A stretch of DNA of 64,000 nucleotides from Microvelia longipes (Eukaryota; Arthropoda; Insecta; Hemiptera; Veliidae): the NCBI GenBank assembly GCA_018340805.1, contig JACMZG010001870.1, positions 18,516,630 through 18,580,629 of the forward strand. The letters run 5' to 3'. Made by a program: the position numbers and the translations under genes. The notes beneath the pieces were generated by a model that was given only the letters and a program-made list of their open reading frames with translations, had not been told where the DNA came from and did no database searches. Shown here piece by piece: positions 40,275 to 52,340 of this stretch (its first letter is position 1; every line of letters begins with the position of its first letter).

Positions 40275-43200
40275 ATGTGGGAATCACCTCCACCTGGTAT
40301 AGCTCACGGATTGTACAGAAATTTGTTTTTAAACATGGATTCATCTTTAGAGACATCTGATAGCGAAAAGAGTCGATATCCGTGTAACAGGATAGTTGAG
40401 TCCGAAGAATGTGTTATATTTCAACAGTTAGATATGTTTCCTCAGTGTTTTTCTGTTATGGAAGACATCAGAAGACAAGGAAAACTGTGTGATGTCACGT
40501 TAAAAGTAAGTTTATTTGATACTTCATTATTATGATGAATGGAGTTATAATTACTTAGAGATGGCAGTATATATGAGATTCCACTTAGCTAAGTGCTTTC
40601 AAGAGATCTTTAGTTGTACTGTTGGCTTTGCTTGATTAGGGATACAGAGTCGTCAAAACTTTGGGGGGGGGGGATTAATCCTAGAGAGGCCAATGTCACA
40701 AACCTTTAAGCCTCTTTCCCATGGGAGGGGGGCCTTGATAATTAGTAAAAGAATTGTACACTACTCTGTCTTTAATAACGTTTAAAGAAAGCCAAAAACT
40801 TGGCAGAGTTTCACCACGGCAAACATTTTTATTTCAAAGTAATTAATTTATGTATGATAAGCATGTTGTTTATAACAAGCTCACAATTACTTCGTTCACA
40901 TGAGGGGTTTGGCAGGGCGTTTAACCCTGTGTTCACCCCCCCCCCCTCCTTCCTGGCAGTTGTGTGAACGGAAATAAACACAAGGTTCAACCCTGAAACT
41001 TAATTTTTTCGATACAGTCTAACTATAGGATAAAAAATACTGTGTGAACAGTTGGGGTTGAACCCTTTACCAATCCATCATTGGTAGGGGGTTCAATAAA
41101 TTATTTTTATTGGGGGTAGGGGATGATAAATATTTTATCATGATTATTCATTTCTGTGCCACTTACAAAACTTCTTTTTCTTCTTGCTCCTGACCCTGTT
41201 GAATACTGAAGGTATATAATATTACTTGTGTTGAGAGACTTGTTTCTTCTTTATCATGATTGTCTATTCTATTTACAGGTTGATAATCAATCATTTAGTG
41301 GCCATAGACTTGTATTAGCTGCATCAATACCATATTTTTATGGAATGTTTATGAATGATATGGCTGAAAGTAAACTTCGAGAGATAACAATACACGGCAT
41401 TGATCCAATGTGAGTTACAATCATTAATATTATATATTTTATATTACATAAAATGTCTTCTAAAGATTGCTATTACCCAGCTTAAAAATTAATGAGGGAA
41501 ACATTGCGATAAGCCTTTTATCCAACAATTTTCATGGGTAATGGTAAATAAAACAAGCTGGATGTTTCCTTCTCACTTTTTTCTTGTCCTATCAATTTTA
41601 ATATTCACCTGACATTGTATGAGACCTTTTTAAAGATTATTTAACAAGAACTTTAACATAAATGTAATGTTTAAATATGAGATGACTTATGTAATTTTTA
41701 CATAAAAAAGAGAATAAATGTGAATTGAGCTCAATTTTAAGCTAGTAAAAGTTCTAACAAATCATTTAATGAAAGTTCATTCATCTCAAAAGAAGTTCAA
41801 ACAATGATCTTTTAGAAAATAATAATAAAAAAAGATTGGATCTAATTGATATTTAGTATGCATGCTCTCATATATACAAATTATTTTACAACTTTAATCT
41901 CGTTATCAGTAATCAACGATTATGTAGTATATGTGGTATACTACATAATCTTTGTCAGTAATAGTTTATTTTTTATTAAATATAATAATATGTTATATGT
42001 TAATTTAAAAAAAGAATACGTTATTAAGGTAAAGCGCTGGTGGAGTGTATCATAGTAATCAATACAAAAAAGCCTCTCCACAAAGTTAATTTAATAAAAT
42101 TCAAAACCGGGTTTCAACCTAAACGGTCATCATCAGTGCCTAAAAACAAAAAGTAAAAGAGACTAAAAAACACTAAAAAGAAACACTAAACACTAAAAAA
42201 CACTTCTTTTTAGTGTTTTCTAGTCTCTTATACTTTTTGTTTTTAGGTTGAAAGCCTGTTTTGACTTTTATTAAATTAACTTTGTGGAGAGACTTTTTTG
42301 TATTGATTATTTTTAAAAAAATGTTTTTAAATCGGGATATCATCCGACTGATTTAAAAGTTTGTACAATTATATATTTTCGTATTATGATCAAGTATATA
42401 AATTTTTAATGTTATACAAATAGATATGGTTTTTGTTGCATCCCTTGTCTTAAGCAGCTTAGTCAGATTGTTATATCTACTACACCTGGATGGGTGAGGA
42501 TTTTCATTGCAAATCAAATATGGTGAGGTTGAGTGTAGAGAATGTCCCTCCTTCTACATGATTTTTTCATGTTTTGTATGTTTTATTTTACAGAGCATTG
42601 GAGGCATTAATAAATTTTGCATATAGTGGTAGAATTACTATTAACACTAATAACGTTCAGTGTTTAATGGTTGGAGCCTCTTATCTTCAGCTACCCAGGG
42701 TCAAGAATGCTTGTGGTGATTTCCTCAAAAAAAGGTAAAACAAGTCAATTATTTGAGAAGTATAAAACCACTTTACTACCATGCTGAATATACTATTTTC
42801 AAGGGCAACATTAAACTTAAAGATCTAAAATTAAAATGACAGGCACACATAGTTTTTAGTGCCTTGGTAGATTAAATAAAGACAACCTACTTTTCTGCCT
42901 CTAGGAAGACTAAATAACATTCAAAATATTTTTCAGAATTTTCTTGTTTTAGAACTATATTGTCAATTTGCTCTGTCCTAACAACTATTAGCTAAAACCT
43001 GGCCTCGGTTTTAGCTAATAGTTGTTAGGACAACTGCTAGCTAAGGAACAAATTTAATTAAAGAAGCAGTTAGTTTAATATAATAGTAGATTAATTTACT
43101 AGGTACTAAACTGAGATTATTTTCTTTTTTATTAATAAGCAATAGCGAGTCAATTAGTAATTTCAAAAGCAAGAAAATGATTTTACTCTTATCTAAGCTA

Positions 43201-46200
43201 CCAGGCTCATTTTATGCCTAAAGCAAATAGACAAAGGTAGTAGGCAAGGTTTTTGTTGCTCTAAAAACAACTTGTATTTTCACTTTTATAAAATCAAAAC
43301 AATTTTTTTAAATATTTTGGTCTTAACTCTCCCAAAAGACTTTTGTTTGTATAAATATTCATCTGGTATTGCTTTGCTCTTTTCATAGGTTTCATCCTAA
43401 TAATGTACTAGGCATCAGACAGTTTGCTGATCAATTGGGCTGCACTTCGCTGGTTGAAGCTGCAGATAAGTATCTCCAGCAGTATTTTCATGATGTTTCT
43501 ATGTCTGAAGAATATTCTCAGCTAAGTCTTCAAGAACATTTAGACATTGTTAAAAGAGATGAACTTCATGTTATTTCTGAAGAACAGGTAATGTAGTTGG
43601 AGAGCCATTAAGTTTTAGCTATTCTTAAAAGAATCTTTGAGTACCCTGGTATCATGTTGTACAGTTACTTTATAACGGAGAGTATAGAATTTAAACAAAA
43701 AGAGTGCCATATTACACTTTAATGTCACAAGGATCTTGATGAGTAAAGGATGACACGTTAAGTCCATTTGCCATATAACAGTGTGACCCCGCTGAGGATA
43801 AAGAATATAAAACTATCCATCTCAAAACGCCAAAAACAAACTAGACCTGTTTGGTATGAACTGCACATACTTACAAGCATTATATTAACTGCACAGGTCC
43901 TAAATTTAGAGGCAATCTTATCTACTACCTATGGTTTTATATTGTTTTGCACATTACGAAGGTTATGAACAAATAGCAAAAAGTAATATATTTTCTCTTT
44001 TAAACTATTTTATTTTAATTAACTTAACTATCACAAATGAAATTAAAATTACAGCAAACACAGAAGAAAATTGAGGAGCCAACTTGACTTATTCTTGTTA
44101 AATAATCAGCATTTTGGAAATTTTTTTGGGACGGTAATTGGAGTTTGCTCCAATTTTTCTATTATAACAAATTCCATGGGGTTAGAAAAATTCCCTATCA
44201 TGTCATCTCCTTTATTCATGATCCTTAGGTATCCATTAGTAACTCAGGATGAAGTCCCCTGCTGTAAGCCTCTCTGAAATAAGAATAATGCCCAAGCCTC
44301 CTCCTAAGTCAGCCTTTGACACAAATAACTATTTATAGGTATTTGAAGCTGTAATGAGATGGGTGAAGAAAGATCCAGAACTACGTAAAGATGACATGCC
44401 TCAACTTCTATCTACTGTTAGAATGCCATTATTAACTCCTCATTATATAGCTGATAGAGTTGCTACTGAAGAACTTATAAGAACTTCTCATGAATGCAGG
44501 TGTACTGAACTTTTATTTTATTTTTCATATATTTATGCCGAAGTTGAATCATAAGGTATTTTAAAATATTATTGCATATGTCCATTGGCAACACTAGTTA
44601 AGGTATAAAGATCATCAATAAAATTGTAGAAAATTGCCACATCAAAAGATGAGAGAGCCAATACCTTAAAATAGTGCTCAATATACAAGAAGCAGTACTA
44701 ATAACAGAAAAGTTGGTCTAGAAACCAGTTGTAACTCTAGTTTTAACCTACCCAGCTAACTAATAGTATTTATGTTACAAGACTGTGAAGAAGGTATTTT
44801 TTTTTTACCATGGTGACTAATATTTACTATCAAGCAAAGTGAGACAGTATAAGGAGATGAGGTAAAAAAAGCAATTCCCAGTCGTATTGCATATGCTATT
44901 TTTTTGTGCATAGTAATAGTAAATAACTATTTAGAAGAAAAACAGTATAATGTTTAAAAATTTACTGGTACACTTCTTTTGATAGTCTCGGCCAAAAGTT
45001 TCATTTCCTGCAGAGTATTTTTAATGTCTGAATCACTATCCATGATTATTAAACAATTGATAATAAATTAATATTTATTCACTTTCTACAAATAATAAAA
45101 CTTTGTTAACAAAAATGTTCAATTATTTATTTGAAAACAGTAAGAAGAACAAGGAAGGTAGGTTATAACCTTGTAGTAAACTACTAGCGCCCACTTTCTG
45201 GACATTTGGGGAACTTCACCAGGGACAGTTTTGTAGTTGTAATAGTCCCTGACAGTAAACAACTACAAAAGTGTCGCAGATGGTAAAAAATGCATTTCAC
45301 CTACTTTTTTGAGGATGTAAATTGCCTACTTTACAGCCGCCCCAAAAACAATTTTTTTTGAGTTTTCATAAAGAGCTTTTTATTTTTTAAATTTCATTTT
45401 AGTTTAAATAATTGTAATATCAATCCTCCTCCAGCCCCGCAGAACTTAAGTATACCTGGTACCAATTCCTAAGATATATTTAAACATATGTCATGACATT
45501 AATGGATTCTTATTGTTTATTTATTTGTATATTCAATACTTTTACAGTGAGCAATTACCCTTCAATCCTTTAATTTATGACAAATTTTATATTAACATAT
45601 TTTTAGAGATTTGGTTGATGAAGCAAGAGATTATCATTTAATGCCAGAAAGACGGCCACTTTTACAAAGCTTTAGAACTCGGCCTAGATTTTGCAATTAT
45701 ATTATGGGACATATCTTTGCAGTTGGAGGCCTCACTAAATCAGGTTCATACAATTTTTGCTTTCTTTTGTTGTCAGAATAAATTTATTTTATAATTTTAA
45801 CTAAAATGTTATTTAGTTAAAAAATTGGTCAATCTTACTTTATTGATCTAAATAGTTATTTTTATCAAACTTTTAATTGTATAAAATAATTTTATGGGTG
45901 TTCAGTACACTGATCTATGTTACAATATTTGTATGTGTGTTTTGCTTATTAGATATATTAAAGATTATTTCTTTATTAGAAAATAAAAGATTCTTTATAG
46001 TTCATTTTTTTAAATTTCTATTAATAATTAAACAAGATTTATTTAACAATTATACAGAAATGTACACATAGTTAATTGTCATACATAAGTAAAAAATACA
46101 AATTTGTATAAATATATTTAGTTACTTAAAAGTTATAGCATCAAATTCTAACAAACTGTATCATAAAATAACTTTTTAGTTATCTTAAATGAAGCTGTCT

Positions 46201-49200
46201 TTGAAATGTTTATTATTCAATAATAGCTCAAAAATTGAAACAAGGGTGGGGAGAGAGTGTGCAAAACATATCTTTTACAAGAGGTACTCCAACAGAAATG
46301 TTTGGGAGACCCCTGACCAGGGAGTCCATTGATAATTTAATTTCAAATATTGTACAATTTCCTAGGTGTAGTATATTATTTTCCTGGTTGTCTCTCAGTA
46401 TCATAGAGATATATTACTAGGGGGTTGAATTTGAAACATTGAAAAAGTAACCTGACCACATTCGATATCATTATAATCAAATAAACAGAACAAAAAACAG
46501 TAAATTATATAGTCAAATTTTTAAAATACAAATCACAACACAAACAATGAGCCAAAAACAATGGCTTTATTATAACCTTAACTCCCTCTTGGAGGAGGTT
46601 TCAATGAGGTTACACAGAGCCCCTGAGAGCCTCAAAAAGATGTTTCAGGCTTCTTAATGTATTAAGTTAGGCTATGCCCCCTCCAGTATATAACTCTATG
46701 CATAGAGATATTTCTAGAGGGGCCCTATTGGTTGAATTTTGAAACATCGAAAAAATAACCTGACCACCTTCGACTATCAATAATCACATGAACTGAACAA
46801 AGGTACAGTGAATTATATAGTAGAACGCTGAAAATATTTATCAAAACACAAGCAATGTGCAGGAAGCCGAAAAAAAATTGATTTCTTATTATTATTATAA
46901 CCTTAACTTACACTTAGAAGAGGTTACATTGAGGTTACACAGAGCCCCTGAGAGCCCCAAAATAATGTTTCAGGGCTCTCAATGTATTGAGATAGGCTAT
47001 GCCCCCTCTAGTATTTATCTCTATGCTCAGTATACACCTATAAACTAGGTATACATCTAGTTTAACTCCAATTTTAACTGGTTTCTTAACACTTTTTTAT
47101 GTTTTACAACATTTGGTTGTATGCAATGCTATATTTCTTTTTATAGGTGATAGTCTCAGTACAGTTGAAGTTTATGATCCTCTGATTGGTCGATGGAGGA
47201 TGGCCGAAGCAATGAGTATGTTAAGAAGTAGGGTTGGTGTAGCTGTATTAAAGAATAGACTTTATGCATTTGGTGGTTATAATGGATCTGAAAGATTAGC
47301 TACTGTTGAAGTATTTGACCCTGTTAAACGAGTTTGGAGTAAAGTTTCATCCATGCATTGTAAAAGAAGGTAAATTTGGTTTATAACTAATTTTTAAAGA
47401 AAATTACACTGAATATAATGCAATCTGTCTACCTGCATAACTATGATTGTATAACTCTGCAGGTATAATGCCGTTCGTAATGAGGAACCAGAGGTTTGAG
47501 GTTTCGCAGCCTGTGCTATGTGCCGACTGCAGTTTCTTATAGTCCAAGAGCCAGGCCTAAAAAATGTGACTCATTTTGTACTATTTAAACCAAATTTTTC
47601 TGAAAATATATCCTAAATTATGAAGAAAAAGCATAGTCTGCCTATCTAAAATGGAGCCCTTCAAATGAATGCGCTTTAGAAAATCGCATCAATTCCAATT
47701 TTCTTGAAACAAGTGATTCCCTGTGGGTTGTGTGCAAAACATGAATATAACATTTTTTAAAGATGATAAAATGTCTGATAAAGCTAGTGTTCAATCTTCA
47801 AAATCGGTTTGCTAAAACCAAAGTTATGGCTCTTTCAAAACCCCCCAAAAAATGGTTAATTTATGCAAAGTCAGTCACTTTCTTTGAAAAAAGATTTACT
47901 TTTTGTGCATTTTACAAATGTCATAACTTTAGTTGTAGTTATCCGATTTTGACAAAAAAAAAAAAACACTTGTTTAATAGGAAATTTTATCAGCTTTAAA
48001 AAATGTTCTCTTCATGCTTTGCACATGACCTACAGGGAACCCCTTGTTGCAAGAAATCATAACATTCTATAAAAGTTTGAGCATGTGCAAATATATGAAA
48101 GGCTCTACTCTGGATAGACTGACTATGTCTTTTCTTCATAATTTAAGGTATATTTTAGAAAAAATTGGTTTGAAGTAGTGCAAAATAAGTCACATTTTTT
48201 CAGGTCCGGCTCTTGGACTATTATGTTTTTTTGAGACTTGGGAAGATTAAATAATTAAAAAAACTATTGATATAATCTTTTATCAAATTTCATTTAATTT
48301 CAAACTCATTATTAACTAGTGAGTTCTCCATATGAGGATAAAGATTAGTTAAAAAATTATCTGAAGATGTTTATAAATTAGACTTTTAAAAAGATTAATA
48401 AAATATGTTCACACCTTTCATGACGACTTGAAAACTGATTTTCTAATAATTTATTATTAGAAGGCAGATACCGCCTACCTTAAATTCCATTATTAAATAT
48501 TTCCTTGTATTTTCTATATTATAATTTAATTTAAAATTGTAGTGCTGTTGGTGCTGCGGCTTTAAATGACAGACTTTATGTTTGCGGAGGTTATGATGGT
48601 ATTTCATCACTAAATACAGTAGAATGTTATCACCCTGATACCGATACTTGGTTAAAAGTAACTTCAATGAAGAAACACAGGTCTGCAGGTGGGGTTATTG
48701 CTTTTGATAACTTTGTCTATGCCCTTGGTGGCCACGATGGATTATCTATTTTTGATTCTGTAAGTTTTATTTTCTTATTACTTATATTTGTGTCATTTCA
48801 TGTTTCTTTTTTGTTTAATGGTTATTTAGTTAGAGTATTAGGTTGTGTTAGGAATTCCTTAAAACATTTTATATGTAGAACATTATGTTATGTTGTAAAT
48901 TATTTTTAAAATTAATAGCTATTGTTGTCATTAAAGAGGTTATATTAACCACAAGTTAAAGAATCAGCTGCCATTGAAACTTGCTGTTAGATATTCATAC
49001 CCAACAGCAAAAAATATAAATTTTTATTATATTTCTGGACTGGTTTTGGCTTGGCACCCTTATAAGCAGGTGGAGAAACACTTGAGCTTTCAACTAATTA
49101 AGTTATATTAGTGAATAACTGTTATTACCTTGATGAGGCAACACTTAGACTCACACACTTCCCCTTATAAACCCTCCGTTCTTATCTTCAAATGGCTTGT

Positions 49201-51381
49201 CCTGCTTATTGAGAAAAGAAGTTATTTGCTTATATAACTTCATTTGCTGAAAAAACGTCATCACCAGTAGATGACAGTTTAAGCAGAAACTCTATTCAGA
49301 TATATTTGTATCCAACAGTAAGTATTAATGGCAGCTGGTTCTTCAATAAACTATTACTATCATAATCATCAGTTCATTCTTCAATCTTAAAAAAATTGAT
49401 GGGTTAATGTCTTTTTAGAATATGATTCAACAATAAATTTTGTTCCACCCTGGAATTTTTTAAAAAAGATCAAATTATTATTCTACCAGCCCAACATCCA
49501 TATTTCATCTGCCTGGGTCACTCAGGGCTTACCATATTCTAAAGTTTATACTGCATGAACATGCTTGATTGTCTTAGAATTTAGGGCTGGCAACAGCCTA
49601 AAATGTGTAATATAGATTACAGTATTTCCCTATTATCTGGTTTGAATTTTTCTATAAATAAATAAATAAATTTATTTTATGATATATTACATCACAATGT
49701 CAAATATAAAAGCAAATTTATCTTAAATTAAAAAAAAGTGTAAATACATTTTAATAAATAAAACATGTCAAAACTAAATAACACTTAAATTTCTAAATAA
49801 CATTTATAATTATAAATAATCTTTTTAGTTATTTAGTTAGGATAAGTAAATTTAAAATTTAATTTTGAAAAAATCTTTTAAATGGTACAAAGGATTTTTG
49901 AGGAGCAATGCTTTGACTACAGTTTGGAAAGATTTGTTTTCAAGTTTAGTGATTGTGGTTGGTAAGTGATTGTATAAGTGGATTCCAATCTCTTGAATAT
50001 GATGTCTCTCTGTCTTGTAGAGTCGAAGTCTTTTAGTTGTGAGTTTAGCGTTCTTTCGAGTTTGGTAATTATGAATATTTTCATGTTTTTCTAAACTATT
50101 TTTTATGCCATGAATGTAAATTAAGTACTGGTAACATGCCAGGGAATACAAACTTAAAATCCTGCCAGTTTCAAAAACACTTTTACACAACTCCCTCTGA
50201 GACAATTTGTAAATTACTCTCAGAGCCTTTTTTTGCAGAACACCAGAATATTATTCGCATTTATTGCGTTGCACCACACTAGAGTTCCATAAGACATATG
50301 GCAATGAAAATATGCAAAGTAAATTGATTTCAATAACTCTAGGGAAAGTTCACAGGATGCGCGTCTCAACATATAAATATCTGTTGACAGTTTTTTACTC
50401 TTCGAGTTTATATGAGTTTATACTATTTTAATTGTATCCAGGTTGAGAGGTATGATGCAGAGATGGATGAATGGACGCCTGTCACTCCCATGTTGACTAA
50501 AAGATGTAGGCTTGGTGTGGCAACACTCAATGGAAAATTATATGTCTGTGGAGGATACGATGGATCTACATTTCTACAATCTGTAGAAATGTATGATCCT
50601 CTTACAGATAAGTATGTTTTATTTTATAAAGCTAAGAAAAAGAGCACAAAATGAATGATATTTGTTGGAATTAATTCAAGTCAGACATTGGTTATCAGTT
50701 TATATTAATTTTGAAATTAACAATGATAATCATATTATCATAAATCACCAAAAGGACCTTTCCATAAATAATTTCTATTGATATTATTTGTAGGCAGCAA
50801 TATCGTGATTATCAAGTAGAGACTAAAAATATTATTATTAATAGTATTTGTTTTGAAATTATTCTGTTTATTATCAAAATATATTATAATTATATCCCAC
50901 AAATTTAGTTGGTTGTTACTATATCATCTCAGAAATATAGTTCAAATAGATTATTGGTTGTCATTCTATCGTAACATAAGTTTGATATTGTTATAGTGGG
51001 TTGATATGAAATAATAGTTATAGAGGGGAAGTTACTCTTTTTTAAATTTGAATCATACAATTAATGGAGCTTAATAACCCCATTTAGTTACTACTTTATC
51101 TGTAATTTATTTATAGTTATAATTTATCTATTTGTATAAACATTTAGTTTATTCTGTTTAGATGGAAATTTGTTGCTCCCATGAATGTAATGAGAAGCAG
51201 AGTAGCTCTTGTTGCCAATATGGGTAAACTATGGGCTATTGGAGGATACGACGGGATATCTAATCTGGCAACAGTTGAAGTCTATGACCCATCTACTGAT
51301 TCATGGTCATTTGCTGCTTCTATGTGTGCCCATGAAGGTGGAGTAGGAGTGGGAGTTGTTCCTGTCTGCCGGCCTGAATGA
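40275..51381 (+). CDS. KLHL18: Kelch-like protein 18 (complete, 10 exons, 609 aa)
   Basis: KLHL18 is a substrate adaptor of CUL3 ubiquitin ligases; in vertebrates it targets Aurora A and the ciliary cargo protein UNC119. Exons are 40275-40505, 41279-41409, 42594-42734, 43389-43587, 44339-44499, 45607-45743, 47147-47369, 48543-48759, 50442-50611 and 51162-51381, joined in frame with AG/GT borders. The BTB domain (about residues 65-170) has [18 protein letters not shown] and [16 protein letters not shown]/3-box follows (about 175-300) with the KLHL18 signature [17 protein letters not shown]. Six Kelch blades each show a GG doublet (AVGGLTK, AFGGYNG, VCGGYDG, ALGGHDG, VCGGYDG, AIGGYDG). The end HEGGVGVG matches the family. 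A second start at 40335 would give 589 aa, nearer the 574 of human. Introns are littered with foldback elements and one retrotransposon. Confidence 0.97.
41914..41954. mobile_element. Tiny palindromic MITE (41 bp), copy 3, exact 8-bp target duplication
   Basis: CAACGATTATGTAGTATA, a 5-base spacer and TATACTACATAATCTTTG form an almost perfect palindrome. TCAGTAAT flanks it exactly at 41906-41913 and 41955-41962. KLHL18 intron 2. Confidence 0.82.
42057..42308. mobile_element. Foldback MITE (252 bp)
   Basis: Arms begin AATCAATACAAAAAAGCC and continue TCTCCACAAAGTTAATTTAA, with the inverse at 42260-42308. The centre is a series of ACACTAAAAA / TTTTTAGTGT repeats. The left arm carries TTTCAACCTAAACGGTCATCA (42112-42136); the right arm lacks the matching 22 bases. 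It shares CTCTCCACAAA and GGTTGAAA with elements at 25092-25188 and 55728-55905. KLHL18 intron 2. Confidence 0.85.
42360..42530 (+). repeat. Dispersed repeat R1, partial copy
   Basis: TATGGTTTTTGTTGCATC, TTAAGCAGC, and CCTGGATGGGTGAGGA follow the order seen at 25600-25670 in a diverged form. KLHL18 intron 2. Confidence 0.4.
42974..43032. repeat. Perfect hairpin, 26-bp stem and 7-base loop
   Basis: TGTCCTAACAACTATTAGCT-AAAACC pairs without mismatch with the sequence ending at 43032 around the loop TGGCCTC. KLHL18 intron 3. It is probably a tiny MITE; the size also resembles a small-RNA precursor. Confidence 0.85.
44954..45043 (-). CDS. Candidate small ORF (29 aa) nested in KLHL18 intron 5
   Basis: On the minus strand, [15 protein letters not shown] followed by [14 protein letters not shown] and a TAA. 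I do not recognise it. The composition (acidic start, amphipathic helix-like middle with LxxMxxLAxxI) is more protein-like than the surrounding AT-rich sequence. It could be an exon of a nested gene, a true small ORF, a degraded fragment, or chance. No flanking exon was found on that strand. Confidence 0.2.
   Translation of the reverse strand: MDSDSDIKNTLQEMKLLAETIKRSVPVNF
46396..47015. repeat. ~300-bp tandem duplication in KLHL18 intron 6
   Basis: Two copies (from about 46400 and about 46700) share GGTTGAATTT-GAAACAT, AACCTGACCAC, TTACACAGAGCCCCTGAGAG, and GGCTATGCCCCCTC. They differ at scattered positions, so the duplication is not recent. A short related phrase, CCTCCTAATGTATTAAGATA, occurs at about 29138. 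Confidence 0.85.
47539..48221. mobile_element. Foldback / TIR element (~680 bp) in KLHL18 intron 7
   Basis: ATAGTCCAAGAGCC...AAAAAATGTGACTCATTTTG at the left is matched by CAAAATAAGTCACATTTTTT...GGCTCTTGGACTAT at the right. Further inverted matches run inward (CATAATTTAAGGTATATTTT, TAGACTGACTATG). Arms are about 120 bp and there is no ORF. Confidence 0.82.
48950..49350. repeat. Inverted repeat pair, ~60-bp arms
   Basis: AAAGAATCAGCTGCCATTGAAACTT...TTCATACCCAACAGCAA near 48958 has a diverged inverse, TTTGTATCCAACAGTAAGT...GGCAGCTGGTTCTTCAA, ending near 49350. Probably an old TIR element; KLHL18 intron 8. Confidence 0.6.
49660..50430 (-). pseudogene. Non-LTR retrotransposon (Jockey/CR1-like) 3' fragment with frameshift
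   Basis: Minus-strand reading gives [16 protein letters not shown], then after a one-base shift near 50240 [17 protein letters not shown]. It continues to 49852 with [25 protein letters not shown], and [20 protein letters not shown]. This is the post-RT C-terminal region of a non-LTR element, related to but distinct from the one at 23337-23897. The 3' UTR ends at a TTTA-type tail near 49660. KLHL18 intron 8, antisense, with the 5'-truncated end close to exon 9. Confidence 0.85.
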
Positions 51382-52340
51382 AATCAGCTTAACATTGATA
51401 GATTTTATTGCTATCAATTATTTTGACGATTCAATATTTTAAATGGAAGTAATATTCCTAAACTAAACAAGATATTACAGATGTAAATTTTAAGAATTCC
51501 TCTATGAAGACTCTCAAGTTGATCAAGTATACTGAAAATGATGACGGCTAACATGCCAATCTATTGGTTTAATACTAATCATTAGAAAACTGATGTTAAA
51601 ATTGTTGTGATTTATAAAAACTTCTACCATATGCCTCAAAAACATGATTGTTTTCTTACTAACAAGTGACACAGCTGTTATAATTTTTAAAATAATAATT
51701 AAACTATTGCAAATGAAAAAGGTTGTTCAAAATATAAAGAGTTACTATTTAAAGAGTTTTTACATTTACGTTAGGAATAATACTTTCTTAAACTTACGTA
51801 ATGCTAGAAATTAAAAGGAAGCAATTCTCCACAATAATTTATTATATTTATTTACAAAGAAAACTTTCTGTCTTACAGACCATCATGAGTGTAACTACTC
51901 AGTAGAAATAATAAAACAAAATAATAATAAAATAAAATGTTAAATAACAAAATTGTTTTATTTTTGTTGTAGTTTTATAAACAATGGTAATGGTCCGTCA
52001 GACCAAAAGCTTTGTTTTTACACAGCCAAACACATACTGTAAGTTAGCATTTTAATTTAAAGGTATGACATTTAGAGTCTGAAAATTCTGTTATACTATA
52101 TGTTTCATCAAGAAGATTTATATAAATTTATCTATTTATGTTATTTAATCTTTTATTCTGTAAAAGTAAATGACTTGTATATTTTTTTAATTAGTCAAAA
52201 ATGAAATTAAAGGGACCTTATATTAAAATTTTGATTGAATTAATAGATATTTTTCTTCTAAATTTATCTTTTTGCTATGTGAAAGAATACATATTTAAAC
52301 ATTAACTTTTTTCCAATAAAACTGTATTTATACCCCTATC
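51382..52340 (+). other. Likely KLHL18 3' UTR
   Basis: AT-rich sequence after the TGA at 51379-51381. AATAAA candidates are near 51909, near 51930 and at 52315. Confidence 0.5.

Noticed and set aside
40880..41080. Possible MITE in KLHL18 intron 1 with GTTCACA-type ends and GGGTTCAACCC motifs
   Set aside because: The inverted similarity is patchy and the borders cannot be fixed; it contains a C10 run that may be unreliable.
48667..48909. 80-codon ORF starting at a Met inside KLHL18 exon 8
   Set aside because: Only its first part is exon; the rest reads into the intron after the donor at 48760.
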